Below, piece after piece: positions 54,594 to 63,997 of a stretch of DNA of 64,000 nt; position 1 is the first letter of the stretch, and each line of letters begins with the position of its first letter. Source of the stretch: Pseudorhodobacter wandonensis (GTDB lineage Bacteria; Pseudomonadota; Alphaproteobacteria; Rhodobacterales; Rhodobacteraceae). Where the stretch lies: positions 113,561-177,560 of the forward strand of contig NZ_LGHT01000004.1 of NCBI RefSeq assembly GCF_001202035.1. The letters run 5' to 3'. The notes under the pieces were generated by a model. The model was not told where the DNA came from, did not search any database, and saw only the letters and a list, made by a program, of their open reading frames with translations. The position numbers and the translations under genes were made by a program.

Positions 54594-57446
54594 ATGTCCC
54601 TTGCCCTGATCGCCGCATTGCCATTTCTTGGCGCGCTGCTCCCTGGTCTTTTGATCCGCGCGGGGCGCAATGCCTGCGCCACCGTTACCGGACTGGTAAC
54701 CGCATTTGCCTTGTTAGGGGTTTTGCTCCACGCGCCAGCGGTGATGCGCGGCGAGGTGGTTACGGCGCGGCTTGAGTGGTTGCCTGCACTGGGGCTGAAT
54801 GCCAATTTCTTTCTGGACGGGTTGGGGTTGTTGTTTGCGGGTTTGATCCTTGGGATTGGCCTGCTGATCATTCTCTATGCACGGTTTTACTTGTCAACCA
54901 AAGACCCGATGGGGCAGTTTTACACCTATCTGCTGCTGTTCCAAGGCGCGATGGTGGGGATTGTTCTGTCTGACAACATTCTGCTTTTGTTGATTTTCTG
55001 GGAATTGACGAGCCTTAGTTCATTCTTGTTGATCGGGTTTTGGAAGCACTTGCCCGAGGGCCGCCAAGGTGCACGGATGGCGCTGACTGTGACCGGTGCC
55101 GGCGGTTTGGCGATGATCGCAGGGATGTTGATATTAGGCAATATTGTTGGGTCCTATGACCTGACGGTGATTTTGCAAAACAAAGAGCTGATCCAAGGGT
55201 CTGACTGGTATTTGCCCGCGCTGGTGCTGATTTTGATCGGGGCGTTTACCAAATCGGCGCAGTTTCCGTTCCATTTCTGGTTGCCGCATGCGATGGCGGC
55301 ACCGACGCCGGTTTCGGCCTATCTGCACTCGGCCACGATGGTTAAAGCCGGTCTGTTTCTGATGGCGCGGATGTGGCCAGTATTGGCTGGAACGCCCGAG
55401 TGGTTTTACATCGTGGCGACCACCGGCCTGATCACCATGATCATGGCCGCCAAGATCGCGTTTTTCAAAGATGATCTAAAAGCACTGCTGGCATTTTCGA
55501 CAGTATCGCATCTTGGCCTTATCACCATGTTGTTAGGCTTTGGTACAGCCGAGGCGGCAACGGTTGCTGTGTTTCACATCATAAACCACGCGACCTTTAA
55601 AGCCGCCCTGTTCATGAGCGCGGGAATTGTTGACCATGAGGCGCACACCCGTGACATCAAGCGGCTAGGCGGTTTGCGGCATCTGATGCCGATCACCTTT
55701 ACGATCGTTTGCGTAGCTGCGCTGTCGATGGCGGGAATTCCGCCACTGAACGGGTTCCTTTCAAAGGAAATGATGCTGGAAGAAACGGTGCATACGGTTT
55801 GGTTGGGCAATCATTGGGTAATGCCCGCGTTGGCCACGCTGGGCGCCATGTTCTCGGTTGCTTATTCCTTTCGGCTTATCGCCCACACGTTCCTTGGGCC
55901 GGTGCGTACAGATTACCCAAGCAAGCCGCATGACCCCGGCTTTGGTATGTGGGCGGCACCTGCCATTCTGGCGGTGTTGGTTGTGGCGATTGGCGTAATG
56001 CCGATGACAATGGTTGGTGATCTGGTGCGCACCACGGCAAGCGCCGTGATTGGCGGCGAGGCCGAGGTGTATATCAGCCACTGGCACGGGTTTGTTCCGG
56101 CACTTTGGCTGTCGGTTTTTGCGGTTGGCTCGGGCTTTGTCTTGCTAGGTTTGCATCGCCCTTTTGAAGCGATGTGGCTTTCCACCCCCCGCCCCGAGGC
56201 AAAAGCGATTTTTGACGCCATTCTGGAACCGTTTGCCATGGCAGCACAGGCCATTACGGACCGCCTGCACGACGGTTCGCTGGCGCGTTATTTGGCGGTG
56301 GCGACGCTGGCTATTTTGGCGGTCGGGTATTACGCGTTTGAGTCTGGCGTCCATAGTTCTGGCACACGCACATTGACAATAATCGAGCCCGTGGCCGCAG
56401 TTGGTTGGCTGTTGTTGATCGGGGCCACTGCGTCATTGTTCAACTATCACCGCAACCGGCTTTTAGCTTTGGTGCTGGTAGGGGTGATCGGGTTAATGGT
56501 CTCGGTCGGTTTCGTCTACCTTTCTGCACCAGATCTCGCGCTAACGCAGATCAGTGTTGAGGTAGCCACTGTGATGCTGCTGTTGCTGGCCCTGAACTTT
56601 TTGCCCAAGGACAGCCCTGTGGAAAGCACAGCAGGGCGGCGCGGGCGTGATGGGATGATTGCAGCAGCAGCAGGTATCGGCATCGGCGCGCTAATTTATG
56701 CGCTGATGATGCGCGATTTCGCCTTTCCGACGATTGCCGATTATCATCTCGCCAATTCCAAACCCGGCGGTGGCGGAACGAACGTGGTCAACGTGATTTT
56801 GGTTGATTTCCGTGGTTATGATACGTTTGGCGAGATCACTGTACTGGGCATCGCTGGATTGGTAATTTTTGCGCTGGTTGAAGGGCTGCTGCGTGGTGGT
56901 GCTGCAAATGACCGGTTGCTCGCTTGGGTCCCGGATCAGAAACGCGCCGGTGATCGCCACCCGTTGATGCTGGTTGTGGCCACGCGGATGATCTTGCCGA
57001 TTGCGTTGATGGTGGGCGTCTATATCTTTCTGCGCGGGCATAATGAGCCGGGCGGCGGGTTTATTGCAGGGCTGGTCGTGGCGATTGCGACGATCATGCA
57101 ATATATGGCGTCGGGCTTTGGCTGGGCGGCGGCGCGGCAACGGATTGACTATCACGCCCTTATCGGTTGGGGGGTGACGATTGCGGGCCTGTGTGGCATC
57201 GGCTCTTGGTTCGCAGCACGGCCGTTCATGACCAGCAGTTTCGGCTATTTCAAACTGCCCTTCATCGAAAAGTTCGAGCTGGCCACGGCGGCCATATTCG
57301 ATCTTGGTGTGTTTTTGACCGTGGTCGGCGCTGTGATGCTGGCCTTGGCTTCGATCAGCCGGATCGCAATTCGTGCGGGTGAGACGGTGAACATAGAGCC
57401 GTATGATATTCAACCGGATGAAGAGCAAACCGAGGGGGCGCGCTGA
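54594..57446 (+). CDS. Na+(K+)/H+ antiporter subunit A/B fusion (MrpAB)
   Basis: Largest membrane subunit of the Mrp antiporter, 950 aa. The ATG at 54594 gives the normal hydrophobic N-terminus. The NuoL-like part (about 1-600) has W-E-L-T-S-L-S-S-F-L-L-I-G-F-W and L-P-H-A-M-A-A-P-T-P-V-S-A-Y-L-H-S-A-T-M-V-K-A-G, including the Glu and Lys needed for proton pumping. The C-terminal part (about 790-930) is an MrpB domain starting V-A-T-R-M-I-L-P. A/B fusion is usual in Rhizobiales and Rhodobacterales. It heads mrpABCDEFG, which exports Na+ or K+ for salt and alkali tolerance. Confidence 0.94.
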   Translation: MSLALIAALPFLGALLPGLLIRAGRNACATVTGLVTAFALLGVLLHAPAVMRGEVVTARLEWLPALGLNANFFLDGLGLLFAGLILGIGLLIILYARFYLSTKDPMGQFYTYLLLFQGAMVGIVLSDNILLLLIFWELTSLSSFLLIGFWKHLPEGRQGARMALTVTGAGGLAMIAGMLILGNIVGSYDLTVILQNKELIQGSDWYLPALVLILIGAFTKSAQFPFHFWLPHAMAAPTPVSAYLHSATMVKAGLFLMARMWPVLAGTPEWFYIVATTGLITMIMAAKIAFFKDDLKALLAFSTVSHLGLITMLLGFGTAEAATVAVFHIINHATFKAALFMSAGIVDHEAHTRDIKRLGGLRHLMPITFTIVCVAALSMAGIPPLNGFLSKEMMLEETVHTVWLGNHWVMPALATLGAMFSVAYSFRLIAHTFLGPVRTDYPSKPHDPGFGMWAAPAILAVLVVAIGVMPMTMVGDLVRTTASAVIGGEAEVYISHWHGFVPALWLSVFAVGSGFVLLGLHRPFEAMWLSTPRPEAKAIFDAILEPFAMAAQAITDRLHDGSLARYLAVATLAILAVGYYAFESGVHSSGTRTLTIIEPVAAVGWLLLIGATASLFNYHRNRLLALVLVGVIGLMVSVGFVYLSAPDLALTQISVEVATVMLLLLALNFLPKDSPVESTAGRRGRDGMIAAAAGIGIGALIYALMMRDFAFPTIADYHLANSKPGGGGTNVVNVILVDFRGYDTFGEITVLGIAGLVIFALVEGLLRGGAANDRLLAWVPDQKRAGDRHPLMLVVATRMILPIALMVGVYIFLRGHNEPGGGFIAGLVVAIATIMQYMASGFGWAAARQRIDYHALIGWGVTIAGLCGIGSWFAARPFMTSSFGYFKLPFIEKFELATAAIFDLGVFLTVVGAVMLALASISRIAIRAGETVNIEPYDIQPDEEQTEGAR

Positions 57447-57447
57447 T

Positions 57448-57807
57448 ATGGAACTTCTTGTCGCTTCGGCTGTTGGCCTGATGACTGCCTGCGGGGTATA
57501 CCTGATTCTGCGCAAACGGACCTTTCCGGTGATCGTAGGGCTGGCGATGCTGTCCTATGCGGTAAACGTGTTTATCTTTGCCTCTGGGCGGTTGGCGATT
57601 GGCTTGCCTGCCATTATTACAAAGCATCCCGAAGGTTATACCGATCCGCTAACGCAAGCGCTTGTTTTGACAGCAATTGTGATCAGCTTTGGCATGACCG
57701 CGTTGATTGTGATGATGGCTTTGGGCGCGTTCTTGGAAACCGGAGATGACTATATCGGGATGGAAGAGCGCGAGCAGCCGGCCGGACCGAAGGAGGGCGC
57801 GGAATGA
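57448..57807 (+). CDS. Na+/H+ antiporter subunit C (MrpC)
   Basis: NuoK-like small membrane subunit, 119 aa, three helices. The ATG at 57448 is used; the longer reading overlaps mrpAB. Typical N-terminal G-V-Y-L-I-L-R-K and central D-P-L-T-Q-A-L-V-L-T-A-I-V-I motif. Overlaps mrpD by 4 nt. Confidence 0.94.
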   Translation: MELLVASAVGLMTACGVYLILRKRTFPVIVGLAMLSYAVNVFIFASGRLAIGLPAIITKHPEGYTDPLTQALVLTAIVISFGMTALIVMMALGAFLETGDDYIGMEEREQPAGPKEGAE

Positions 57808-59318
57808 ACCATTGGATTATCGCGCCCGTTATTCTGCCTGCATTGCTGGCGCCATTTATCGTGCTGGTGATGCGACATGATCTGTCGCTGCAACGGGTTT
57901 TTTCGACTGCGGGGACAGCGGTGTTGGCCGCGATTTCACTGGTCTTGCTGTATACTGCGGCCAACAATCCGCCCGAGGTATATTATCTGGGCAATTGGCC
58001 GGCCCCTTTTGGCATCGTTTTGGTGTTGGACCGTTTGTCGGCAATGATGATCGCGCTGACCGCGGTTTTGGCACTGTTGGTTCAACTTTATGCCATCGGC
58101 ACCAGCTGGGATGCCCGCGGTAACCATTTTCACGCATTGTTTCAGTTTCAGTTAATGGGCCTTTGCGGCGCGTTTCTGACAGGGGATGCGTTCAACCTTT
58201 TCGTGTTTTTCGAGGTGTTGCTGATCGCCAGCTATGGCCTGATGATTCACGGTGGCGGGGCCAAGCGGCTAAAGGCTGGCGTGCAATATGTGGCCTATAA
58301 CCTTGTTGGCTCGACGCTGTTTCTGTTTGCGCTGGCGACAATTTATTCGGTAACCGGCACGCTGAACATGGCCGATCTGGCGGTAAAGGTGGCCGAGCTT
58401 CCAGCGGGCGATGCGGCGTTGCTACGTGTTGGCGCGGTGCTGCTGCTAATGGTTTTCGCGGTAAAGGGCGCATTGGTGCCGCTGCAATTCTGGCTGCCAG
58501 CGACGTATAGCTTTGCGCCCGGCCCTGTAGCTGCGCTGTTTGCTGTGATGACGAAGGTTGGTGCCTATGCCGTTATTCGTATTTTTACCTTGATCTTTCC
58601 GCCAGAAACGGCGGCGACTGGCACGTTGTTTGCAGACATTCTGCTGCCGGCTGCGATTGTCACGCTGATTGTTGGCGCGATTGGCGTGCTCGGTGCCACG
58701 GGCATGGCACGGCTGGTGGCATTTGCCGCTATCGGATCTATGGGCACTTTGTTTATCGCCGTGTCGCAATTCACGCCGCAGGCGATCACTGCGGGGCTGT
58801 ATTACTTGCTCCACTCTACCTTTGCCACGGCGGCGCTGTTTCTGATTGTAGATCTGTTGCAGGACCGGCGCGGCAATGACGACTTGCGCATAGCTTTGCC
58901 ACCTACGGGGCAGCACGGGCTCATCACGGTACTGTTTTTTGGCGGGGCTATCGCCATGGCAGGCATGCCGCCGCTGTCGGGCTTTTTGGGCAAACTACTG
59001 GTGATGGATGCCACCCGCGGTGCGAATATGGCCATCATCTGGACAGCGATTCTTGCCACTTCGCTCATCACAATCATCGGTTTTTCGCGCGCAGGTTCGC
59101 AGGTCTTTTGGAAGGCATATGCCACGACAACCACCATGCCAAAGCCCGAAGGCAAAGCCGAGCCGTTGGCCTTTGCCGTGGTATTCGCTTTGCTGGCAGG
59201 CCTTGTGCTGTTAACCGTTACGGCGGGGCCGGTGACCAGTTGGCTAACGGATACCAGTACCGAATTATTTGACAAGACCGCCTATATCAACGCCGTTTTC
59301 ACCCCGGTAAAGGAGTAG
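57804..59318 (+). CDS. Na+/H+ antiporter subunit D (MrpD)
   Basis: NuoN/M-like subunit, 504 aa, about 14 helices. Conserved features include F-E-V-L-L-I-A-S-Y-G-L with the key Glu (about residue 137), V-K-G-A-L-V-P-L-Q-F-W-L-P with the pump Lys (about 219) and M-P-P-L-S-G-F-L-G-K-L near residue 390. Confidence 0.95.
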   Translation: MNHWIIAPVILPALLAPFIVLVMRHDLSLQRVFSTAGTAVLAAISLVLLYTAANNPPEVYYLGNWPAPFGIVLVLDRLSAMMIALTAVLALLVQLYAIGTSWDARGNHFHALFQFQLMGLCGAFLTGDAFNLFVFFEVLLIASYGLMIHGGGAKRLKAGVQYVAYNLVGSTLFLFALATIYSVTGTLNMADLAVKVAELPAGDAALLRVGAVLLLMVFAVKGALVPLQFWLPATYSFAPGPVAALFAVMTKVGAYAVIRIFTLIFPPETAATGTLFADILLPAAIVTLIVGAIGVLGATGMARLVAFAAIGSMGTLFIAVSQFTPQAITAGLYYLLHSTFATAALFLIVDLLQDRRGNDDLRIALPPTGQHGLITVLFFGGAIAMAGMPPLSGFLGKLLVMDATRGANMAIIWTAILATSLITIIGFSRAGSQVFWKAYATTTTMPKPEGKAEPLAFAVVFALLAGLVLLTVTAGPVTSWLTDTSTELFDKTAYINAVFTPVKE

Positions 59319-59322
59319 GCCG

Positions 59323-59814
59323 ATGCTGCGCAAGCTTTTTCCTCACCCCTATCTGACCCTGCTTTTGGTGGTTACATGGATGCTATTGGTCAACCACTTA
59401 AAGCTGGGATCGCTGGTCTTTGCCCTGATCCTCGGCATCATAATCCCTATCATCACCGCACCCTATTGGCCTGACCGCCCCGCTTTGCGCAACCCGATTG
59501 CGATCATCGGCTATGTGCTGATCGTGTTGTATGATATTGTGAAATCGAATTTCATCGTGGCTGGGATCGTGTTGTTCAAACCCAGTAGCCAGCTGCAATC
59601 TGCGTGGGTCACTGTGCCACTCGATCTGCGCAGCCCCGAGGCCATTACTGTTTTGGCAGGCACAATCACGATGACCCCCGGCACCCTGACCGCCGATATG
59701 TCTGGCGATGGCCGCGCGTTGTTGGTTCACTGCTTGCACGCGCCCGACCCTGAAGAAGTTCGCGACGAAATCAAAACCCGCTATGAAGCCCGTTTGATGA
59801 GGATTTTCGAATGA
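59323..59814 (+). CDS. Na+/H+ antiporter subunit E (MrpE)
   Basis: 163-aa membrane subunit with two or three N-terminal helices (about residues 10-75) and a soluble C-terminus. T-I-T-M-T-P-G-T-L-T (about 113-122) is the MrpE signature. Overlaps mrpF by 4 nt. Confidence 0.93.
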   Translation: MLRKLFPHPYLTLLLVVTWMLLVNHLKLGSLVFALILGIIIPIITAPYWPDRPALRNPIAIIGYVLIVLYDIVKSNFIVAGIVLFKPSSQLQSAWVTVPLDLRSPEAITVLAGTITMTPGTLTADMSGDGRALLVHCLHAPDPEEVRDEIKTRYEARLMRIFE

Positions 59815-60080
59815 TCCCTTATGCCCTGACTTTCGCTTTCGGCTGCTTTGGCCTTAGCCTTTTGTTCAACCTGTACCGTATTTTTGTCGCCCCCGGCGTA
59901 GTTGATCGGGTGTTGGCGCTGGATACTATGGTCATTAATATTATCGCATTGCTCGTACTTTATGGCATCAATACCCACTCTGCAGTATACTTTGAGGCTG
60001 GGCTGCTGTTTGCGATGACGGGCTTTGTTTCTACTGTGGCCTATTGCAAGTTTATCTTGCGCGGCGACATCATCGAATAG
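59811..60080 (+). CDS. Na+/H+ antiporter subunit F (MrpF)
   Basis: 89-aa subunit with three helices. The signature P-G-V-V-D-R-V-L-A-L-D-T (about residues 29-40), with the conserved Asp, is present. Confidence 0.93.
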   Translation: MIPYALTFAFGCFGLSLLFNLYRIFVAPGVVDRVLALDTMVINIIALLVLYGINTHSAVYFEAGLLFAMTGFVSTVAYCKFILRGDIIE

Positions 60081-60089
60081 GGGCCGGAT

Positions 60090-60515
60090 ATGGAACAGAT
60101 CGCAGAAATCACAATTTCGGTGCTGCTGGTCGCGGCTGGTATTTTTGGCCTTGTCGGCAGCTTTGGCCTGATCAAGCTGCCTGATACGATGACGCGTCTG
60201 CACGCACCGACCAAGGCAAGTACCTTAGGGGTTGGCGGGGTGTTGCTGGCCTCGATGCTGTATTTTTGGATCATGCGGGGACAACTTAGCTGGCATGAGT
60301 TTCTGATCACGATGTTCATTCTTCTGACGGCACCAATCACTGCCAACTTTATCGCCAAGGCGCATATGCACCGCTTTGGTGACAAAAATACGATGCCTGA
60401 TACTGGCACACCGCGCGATTGGGCCACATTTGAAGATGAGTCCAAAGAAATGGAACCGGTGATGACACGGGTCGAACCAAAGCCCAAAGTTACGGCGTCA
60501 GATCACCAATTCTGA
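60090..60515 (+). CDS. Na+/H+ antiporter subunit G (MrpG)
   Basis: 141-aa subunit with three helices. Conserved L-P-D-T-M-T-R-L-H-A-P-T-K-A-S-T-L-G at about residues 31-48 and L-T-A-P-I-T-A near 81-87; hydrophilic C-terminal extension of about 40 residues. Last gene of the mrp operon. Confidence 0.93.
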   Translation: MEQIAEITISVLLVAAGIFGLVGSFGLIKLPDTMTRLHAPTKASTLGVGGVLLASMLYFWIMRGQLSWHEFLITMFILLTAPITANFIAKAHMHRFGDKNTMPDTGTPRDWATFEDESKEMEPVMTRVEPKPKVTASDHQF

Positions 60516-60612
60516 CCTATTGGTAAATTTTTGAATCACCTGACGGCGCGGCACACTTGCCAGCCGCCAGGCGGCGTGCCACGCTTGCGCCAGCCAATTA
60601 GTGGAGGTTCTT

Positions 60613-61626
60613 TTGCGACCCGACAGCCAGCACACTGCCCGCGCCATGCAAGGCGACACCCCGAAAAATCTGCCGCAACTGGCCCACGCCCGCAACCCCG
60701 GCATGCCGCTAGATCTTGACTGGGTTGCATCGGTTCAGGCCAATACCTCGGCGATCGAGCGACGCGCTGCAACATTTCCAGGTCGGCGCAGCGTAAAAAA
60801 GGATTATCAAGCCGCTTGGCTGTGCAAGGCCATTTCCTGCATCGACCTGACCACCCTGTCCGGTGATGATACTGCGGGTCGTGTGCAGCGTCTTTGCGCC
60901 AAGGCACGCCAACCTGTACGCCCCGATATTCTGGCCGCTTTGGGGATGGAAGGGCTGACAACGGGCGCGGTTTGTGTTTACCATGATATGGTGGAAACAG
61001 CCGTTCGCGCGCTCGAAGGCTCTGGCATTCCTGTGGCGGCGGTTTCAACCGGCTTTCCGGCAGGCCTGTCGCCATTGCATTTGCGACTGGCCGAGATCGG
61101 TGAAAGCGTGGCTGCAGGTGCGCGGGAAATTGATATCGTTATTTCACGACGCCATGTGCTGACACAAAACTGGCAGGCCCTGTATGACGAAATGCGCGCG
61201 ATGCGGGTCGCCTGTGGCGAGGCGCATGTAAAAGCTATTTTGGCGACCGGAGAGCTGGGCACCTTACGCAACGTTGCCCGCGCCAGTCTGATTTGCATGA
61301 TGGCAGGTGCTGACTTCATCAAAACCTCAACCGGTAAAGAGCCGGTAAACGCCACGCTTCCCGTTACCCTAACCATGATCCGCGCAATCCGTGATTATCA
61401 GGACCGTACGGGTATCAAGGTCGGCTATAAGCCTGCCGGAGGCATATCCAAAGCCAAAGATGCGTTGGTTTACCTTGCGCTGATGCGCGATGAGTTGGGG
61501 CTGCCGTGGGTGCAGCCCGACCTGTTCCGATTTGGCGCGTCTTCTCTCTTGGGCGATATTGAGCGCCAGCTAGAACACCACGTGACCGGCGCCTATTCCG
61601 CCGCTAACCGCCATGCGATGGGATAA
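60613..61626 (+). CDS. deoC: Deoxyribose-phosphate aldolase
   Basis: Splits 2-deoxyribose-5-phosphate into acetaldehyde and glyceraldehyde-3-phosphate; 337 aa from the chosen start. A GGAGG at 60603-60607 lies 5 nt before a TTG at 60613, so TTG is preferred; GTG at 60601 overlaps that ribosome site and ATG at 60646 is too far. TIM barrel with the Schiff-base lysine in F-I-K-T-S-T-G-K-E-P-V. The long N-terminal part (about 70 residues before the barrel) is normal for this alphaproteobacterial form. It precedes an aldehyde dehydrogenase that can oxidise its acetaldehyde product. Confidence 0.93.
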   Translation: MRPDSQHTARAMQGDTPKNLPQLAHARNPGMPLDLDWVASVQANTSAIERRAATFPGRRSVKKDYQAAWLCKAISCIDLTTLSGDDTAGRVQRLCAKARQPVRPDILAALGMEGLTTGAVCVYHDMVETAVRALEGSGIPVAAVSTGFPAGLSPLHLRLAEIGESVAAGAREIDIVISRRHVLTQNWQALYDEMRAMRVACGEAHVKAILATGELGTLRNVARASLICMMAGADFIKTSTGKEPVNATLPVTLTMIRAIRDYQDRTGIKVGYKPAGGISKAKDALVYLALMRDELGLPWVQPDLFRFGASSLLGDIERQLEHHVTGAYSAANRHAMG

Positions 61627-61630
61627 CGCC

Positions 61631-63955
61631 ATGACCATAAAAGAGATTTTCAACGATATGTCCTATGGCCCTGCACCTGAATCCGCTGCTGAGGCGCTGG
61701 ATTGGATCGCCAAACACGCGCCGTTTGGCCATTGGATCAACGGGCAGTTCACTGCGGCGGGCGACGGGTTTGCCACCAACAACCCGGCAACCGGAAAAGC
61801 CTTGGCACAAGTAACCCAAGGCAGCATTGCCGACATTGACACAGCCGTGGCCGCCGCCCGCAAGGCGCAGCCGAAATGGGCGAAACTGCCGGGGCATAAG
61901 CGCGCGCAATACCTCTATGCTTTGGCGCGGCTGGTGCAGAAACACGCACGGCTTTTGTCGGTTCTGGAGACGCTGGACAACGGCAAGCCTATTCGCGAAT
62001 CGCGCGATATTGATATTCCGTTGGTCGCCCGACATTTCTATTTTCACGCAGGTTTGGCGCAGCTACTTGCATCCGAACAGCCGGATATGGCCCCTTTAGG
62101 CGTCTGTGGCGCCGTTATTCCGTGGAACTTTCCGCTGTTGATGTTGGCGTGGAAAGTGGCGCCCGCACTGGCTGCGGGTAATACGGTCGTCTTAAAGCCC
62201 GCCGAATACACGCCGCTGACTGCGTTACTGTTTGCGCAAATCAGCCGCGAGGCAGGCCTGCCCCCCGGTGTATTAAACGTTGTTACCGGCGATGGGAAAA
62301 CGGGTGCTGCACTGGTGGATCACCCTGACGTCAACAAGATCGCCTTTACCGGCAGCACTGATGTTGGCCGCAAAATTCGTGCGGCAACAGCGGGTACGGG
62401 TAAGGCGCTGACCTTAGAGTTGGGTGGTAAATCGCCCTATATCGTGTTTGACGATGCCGATTTGGACTCGGCTGTCGAAGGGCTGGTTGATGCGATTTGG
62501 TTTAATGGCGGGCAGGTTTGCTGTGCCGGCAGCCGGTTATTGGTACAGGAAGGTGTGGCAGAGCGCTTTTATACCAAGTTGCGCGCCCGAATGGATGGGT
62601 TGCGCATTGGCGACCCACTGGACAAATGCATTGACGTAGGCGCAATCGTAGACCCAGTTCAATTGGCGCAGATCACTGCGATGGTGGATGCCAGCGAAGG
62701 CGAAAAATACCAAGTTCCCTGCCCCACTGGCTGTTTTTACCCGCCGACGCTGATTACTGGCCTCGGCACTGCAAGCCACTTGATGCAAGAAGAAATCTTT
62801 GGTCCTGTGCTCGTCGCCATGACATTCCGCACGCCATCTGAGGCGGTGGAACTGGCCAACAACTGCCGCTATGGGCTGGCGGCGAGCATCTGGACCGAGA
62901 ATGTCAACCTTGCGCTGGATATTGCGCCCAAGGTGCGCGCGGGTGTGGTCTGGGTGAATGGCAGCAATATGTTTGATGCCGCAGCGGGCTTTGGCGGCGT
63001 GCGGGAAAGCGGCTTTGGCCGTGAAGGTGGCTGGGAAGGGCTGCTGGCCTATTTGCAACCTAAAGGGGCGTCGAAGCCTTTGAAAACCATTTCCGCTGTG
63101 GCCAACCCTGCGAATGCCGAGGTTTCCGGTTTGGACCGCACCGCCAAACTATATGTCGGCGGCAAGCAGGCAAGACCCGATGGTGGCTATTCGCAAGCGG
63201 TTTGGTCACCCAAAGGCAAGCTGTTGGGGCATGTTGGTCTTGGCAATCGCAAGGATATTCGCAACGCGGTTGAGGCAGCGCATGGGGCGAAAGGATGGGG
63301 CAAGGCCAGTGCCCATCTACGCGCGCAGATTTTGTATTACGTCGCAGAGAATCTGTCGGCGCGGGCCGACGAATTCGCAGAGCGGCTAAAGGATATGACG
63401 GGTAAACCGGGTATGGCCGAGGTAGAGACCAGCATTGCGCGCCTGTTCACCTATGCCGCCTGGGCCGACAAGTTCGACGGCGCCGTAAAATCTGTTCCAA
63501 TTCGTGGCGTTGCTTTGGCGATGAACGAGCCTTGCGGCGTGATCGGCGCGATTTGTCCGGATGAAGCGCCTTTGTTAGGGCTGGTTAGCTTGATGGCGCC
63601 CGCGATTGCGATGGGGAACACCTGTGTTCTGGTGCCATCGCAGGTGTTTCCTCTGGCGGCAACAGACCTGTATCAAGTGTTGGATACGTCTGACCTGCCG
63701 GGCGGCGTCGTGAACATTGTGACCGGCGCACATGGCGATTTGGCAAAGCCTTTGGCCAGCCATCTGGATGTGGATGCGGTGTGGTGCTTTGGCGCTGCAG
63801 AGCTGTCGGGACTGATCGAGCGCGAGGCGGCAGGGAACCTGAAGCGGACATGGGTGAACAACGGGTTTGCCACTGATTGGGATCGCGCCGAGGGCCGACC
63901 GTTTCTGCGCGCCGCGACTGAGGTAAAGACGGTATGGGTGCCTTACGGCGAGTAA
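61631..63955 (+). CDS. Two-domain aldehyde dehydrogenase family protein
   Basis: 774-aa protein, much longer than standard ALDH (about 490). The ATG at 61631 is chosen. The first domain (about 35-480) is complete: W-N-F-P-L-L-M-L-A-W-K, E-L-G-G-K-S-P-Y (general base Glu) and G-G-Q-V-C-C-A-G-S-R (nucleophile Cys), ending G-F-G-R-E-G-G. The second (about 500-770) is a shorter ALDH-like half that keeps the N-terminal cofactor part but no catalytic Cys segment. It follows deoC by 4 nt, so a role in oxidising acetaldehyde from deoxynucleoside breakdown is likely. Confidence 0.9.
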   Translation: MTIKEIFNDMSYGPAPESAAEALDWIAKHAPFGHWINGQFTAAGDGFATNNPATGKALAQVTQGSIADIDTAVAAARKAQPKWAKLPGHKRAQYLYALARLVQKHARLLSVLETLDNGKPIRESRDIDIPLVARHFYFHAGLAQLLASEQPDMAPLGVCGAVIPWNFPLLMLAWKVAPALAAGNTVVLKPAEYTPLTALLFAQISREAGLPPGVLNVVTGDGKTGAALVDHPDVNKIAFTGSTDVGRKIRAATAGTGKALTLELGGKSPYIVFDDADLDSAVEGLVDAIWFNGGQVCCAGSRLLVQEGVAERFYTKLRARMDGLRIGDPLDKCIDVGAIVDPVQLAQITAMVDASEGEKYQVPCPTGCFYPPTLITGLGTASHLMQEEIFGPVLVAMTFRTPSEAVELANNCRYGLAASIWTENVNLALDIAPKVRAGVVWVNGSNMFDAAAGFGGVRESGFGREGGWEGLLAYLQPKGASKPLKTISAVANPANAEVSGLDRTAKLYVGGKQARPDGGYSQAVWSPKGKLLGHVGLGNRKDIRNAVEAAHGAKGWGKASAHLRAQILYYVAENLSARADEFAERLKDMTGKPGMAEVETSIARLFTYAAWADKFDGAVKSVPIRGVALAMNEPCGVIGAICPDEAPLLGLVSLMAPAIAMGNTCVLVPSQVFPLAATDLYQVLDTSDLPGGVVNIVTGAHGDLAKPLASHLDVDAVWCFGAAELSGLIEREAAGNLKRTWVNNGFATDWDRAEGRPFLRAATEVKTVWVPYGE

Positions 63956-63966
63956 TGTGACGGCCG

Positions 63967-63997
63967 CTGGGGGAGGGGCTGTCTGCCCCTCCCCCAG
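63967..63997 (+). terminator. Terminator hairpin after deoC-ALDH
   Basis: Perfect 13-bp stem CTGGGGGAGGGGC / GCCCCTCCCCCAG with a 5-nt loop, 11 nt after the ALDH stop. A T-tract, if any, lies beyond the window. Confidence 0.75.
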
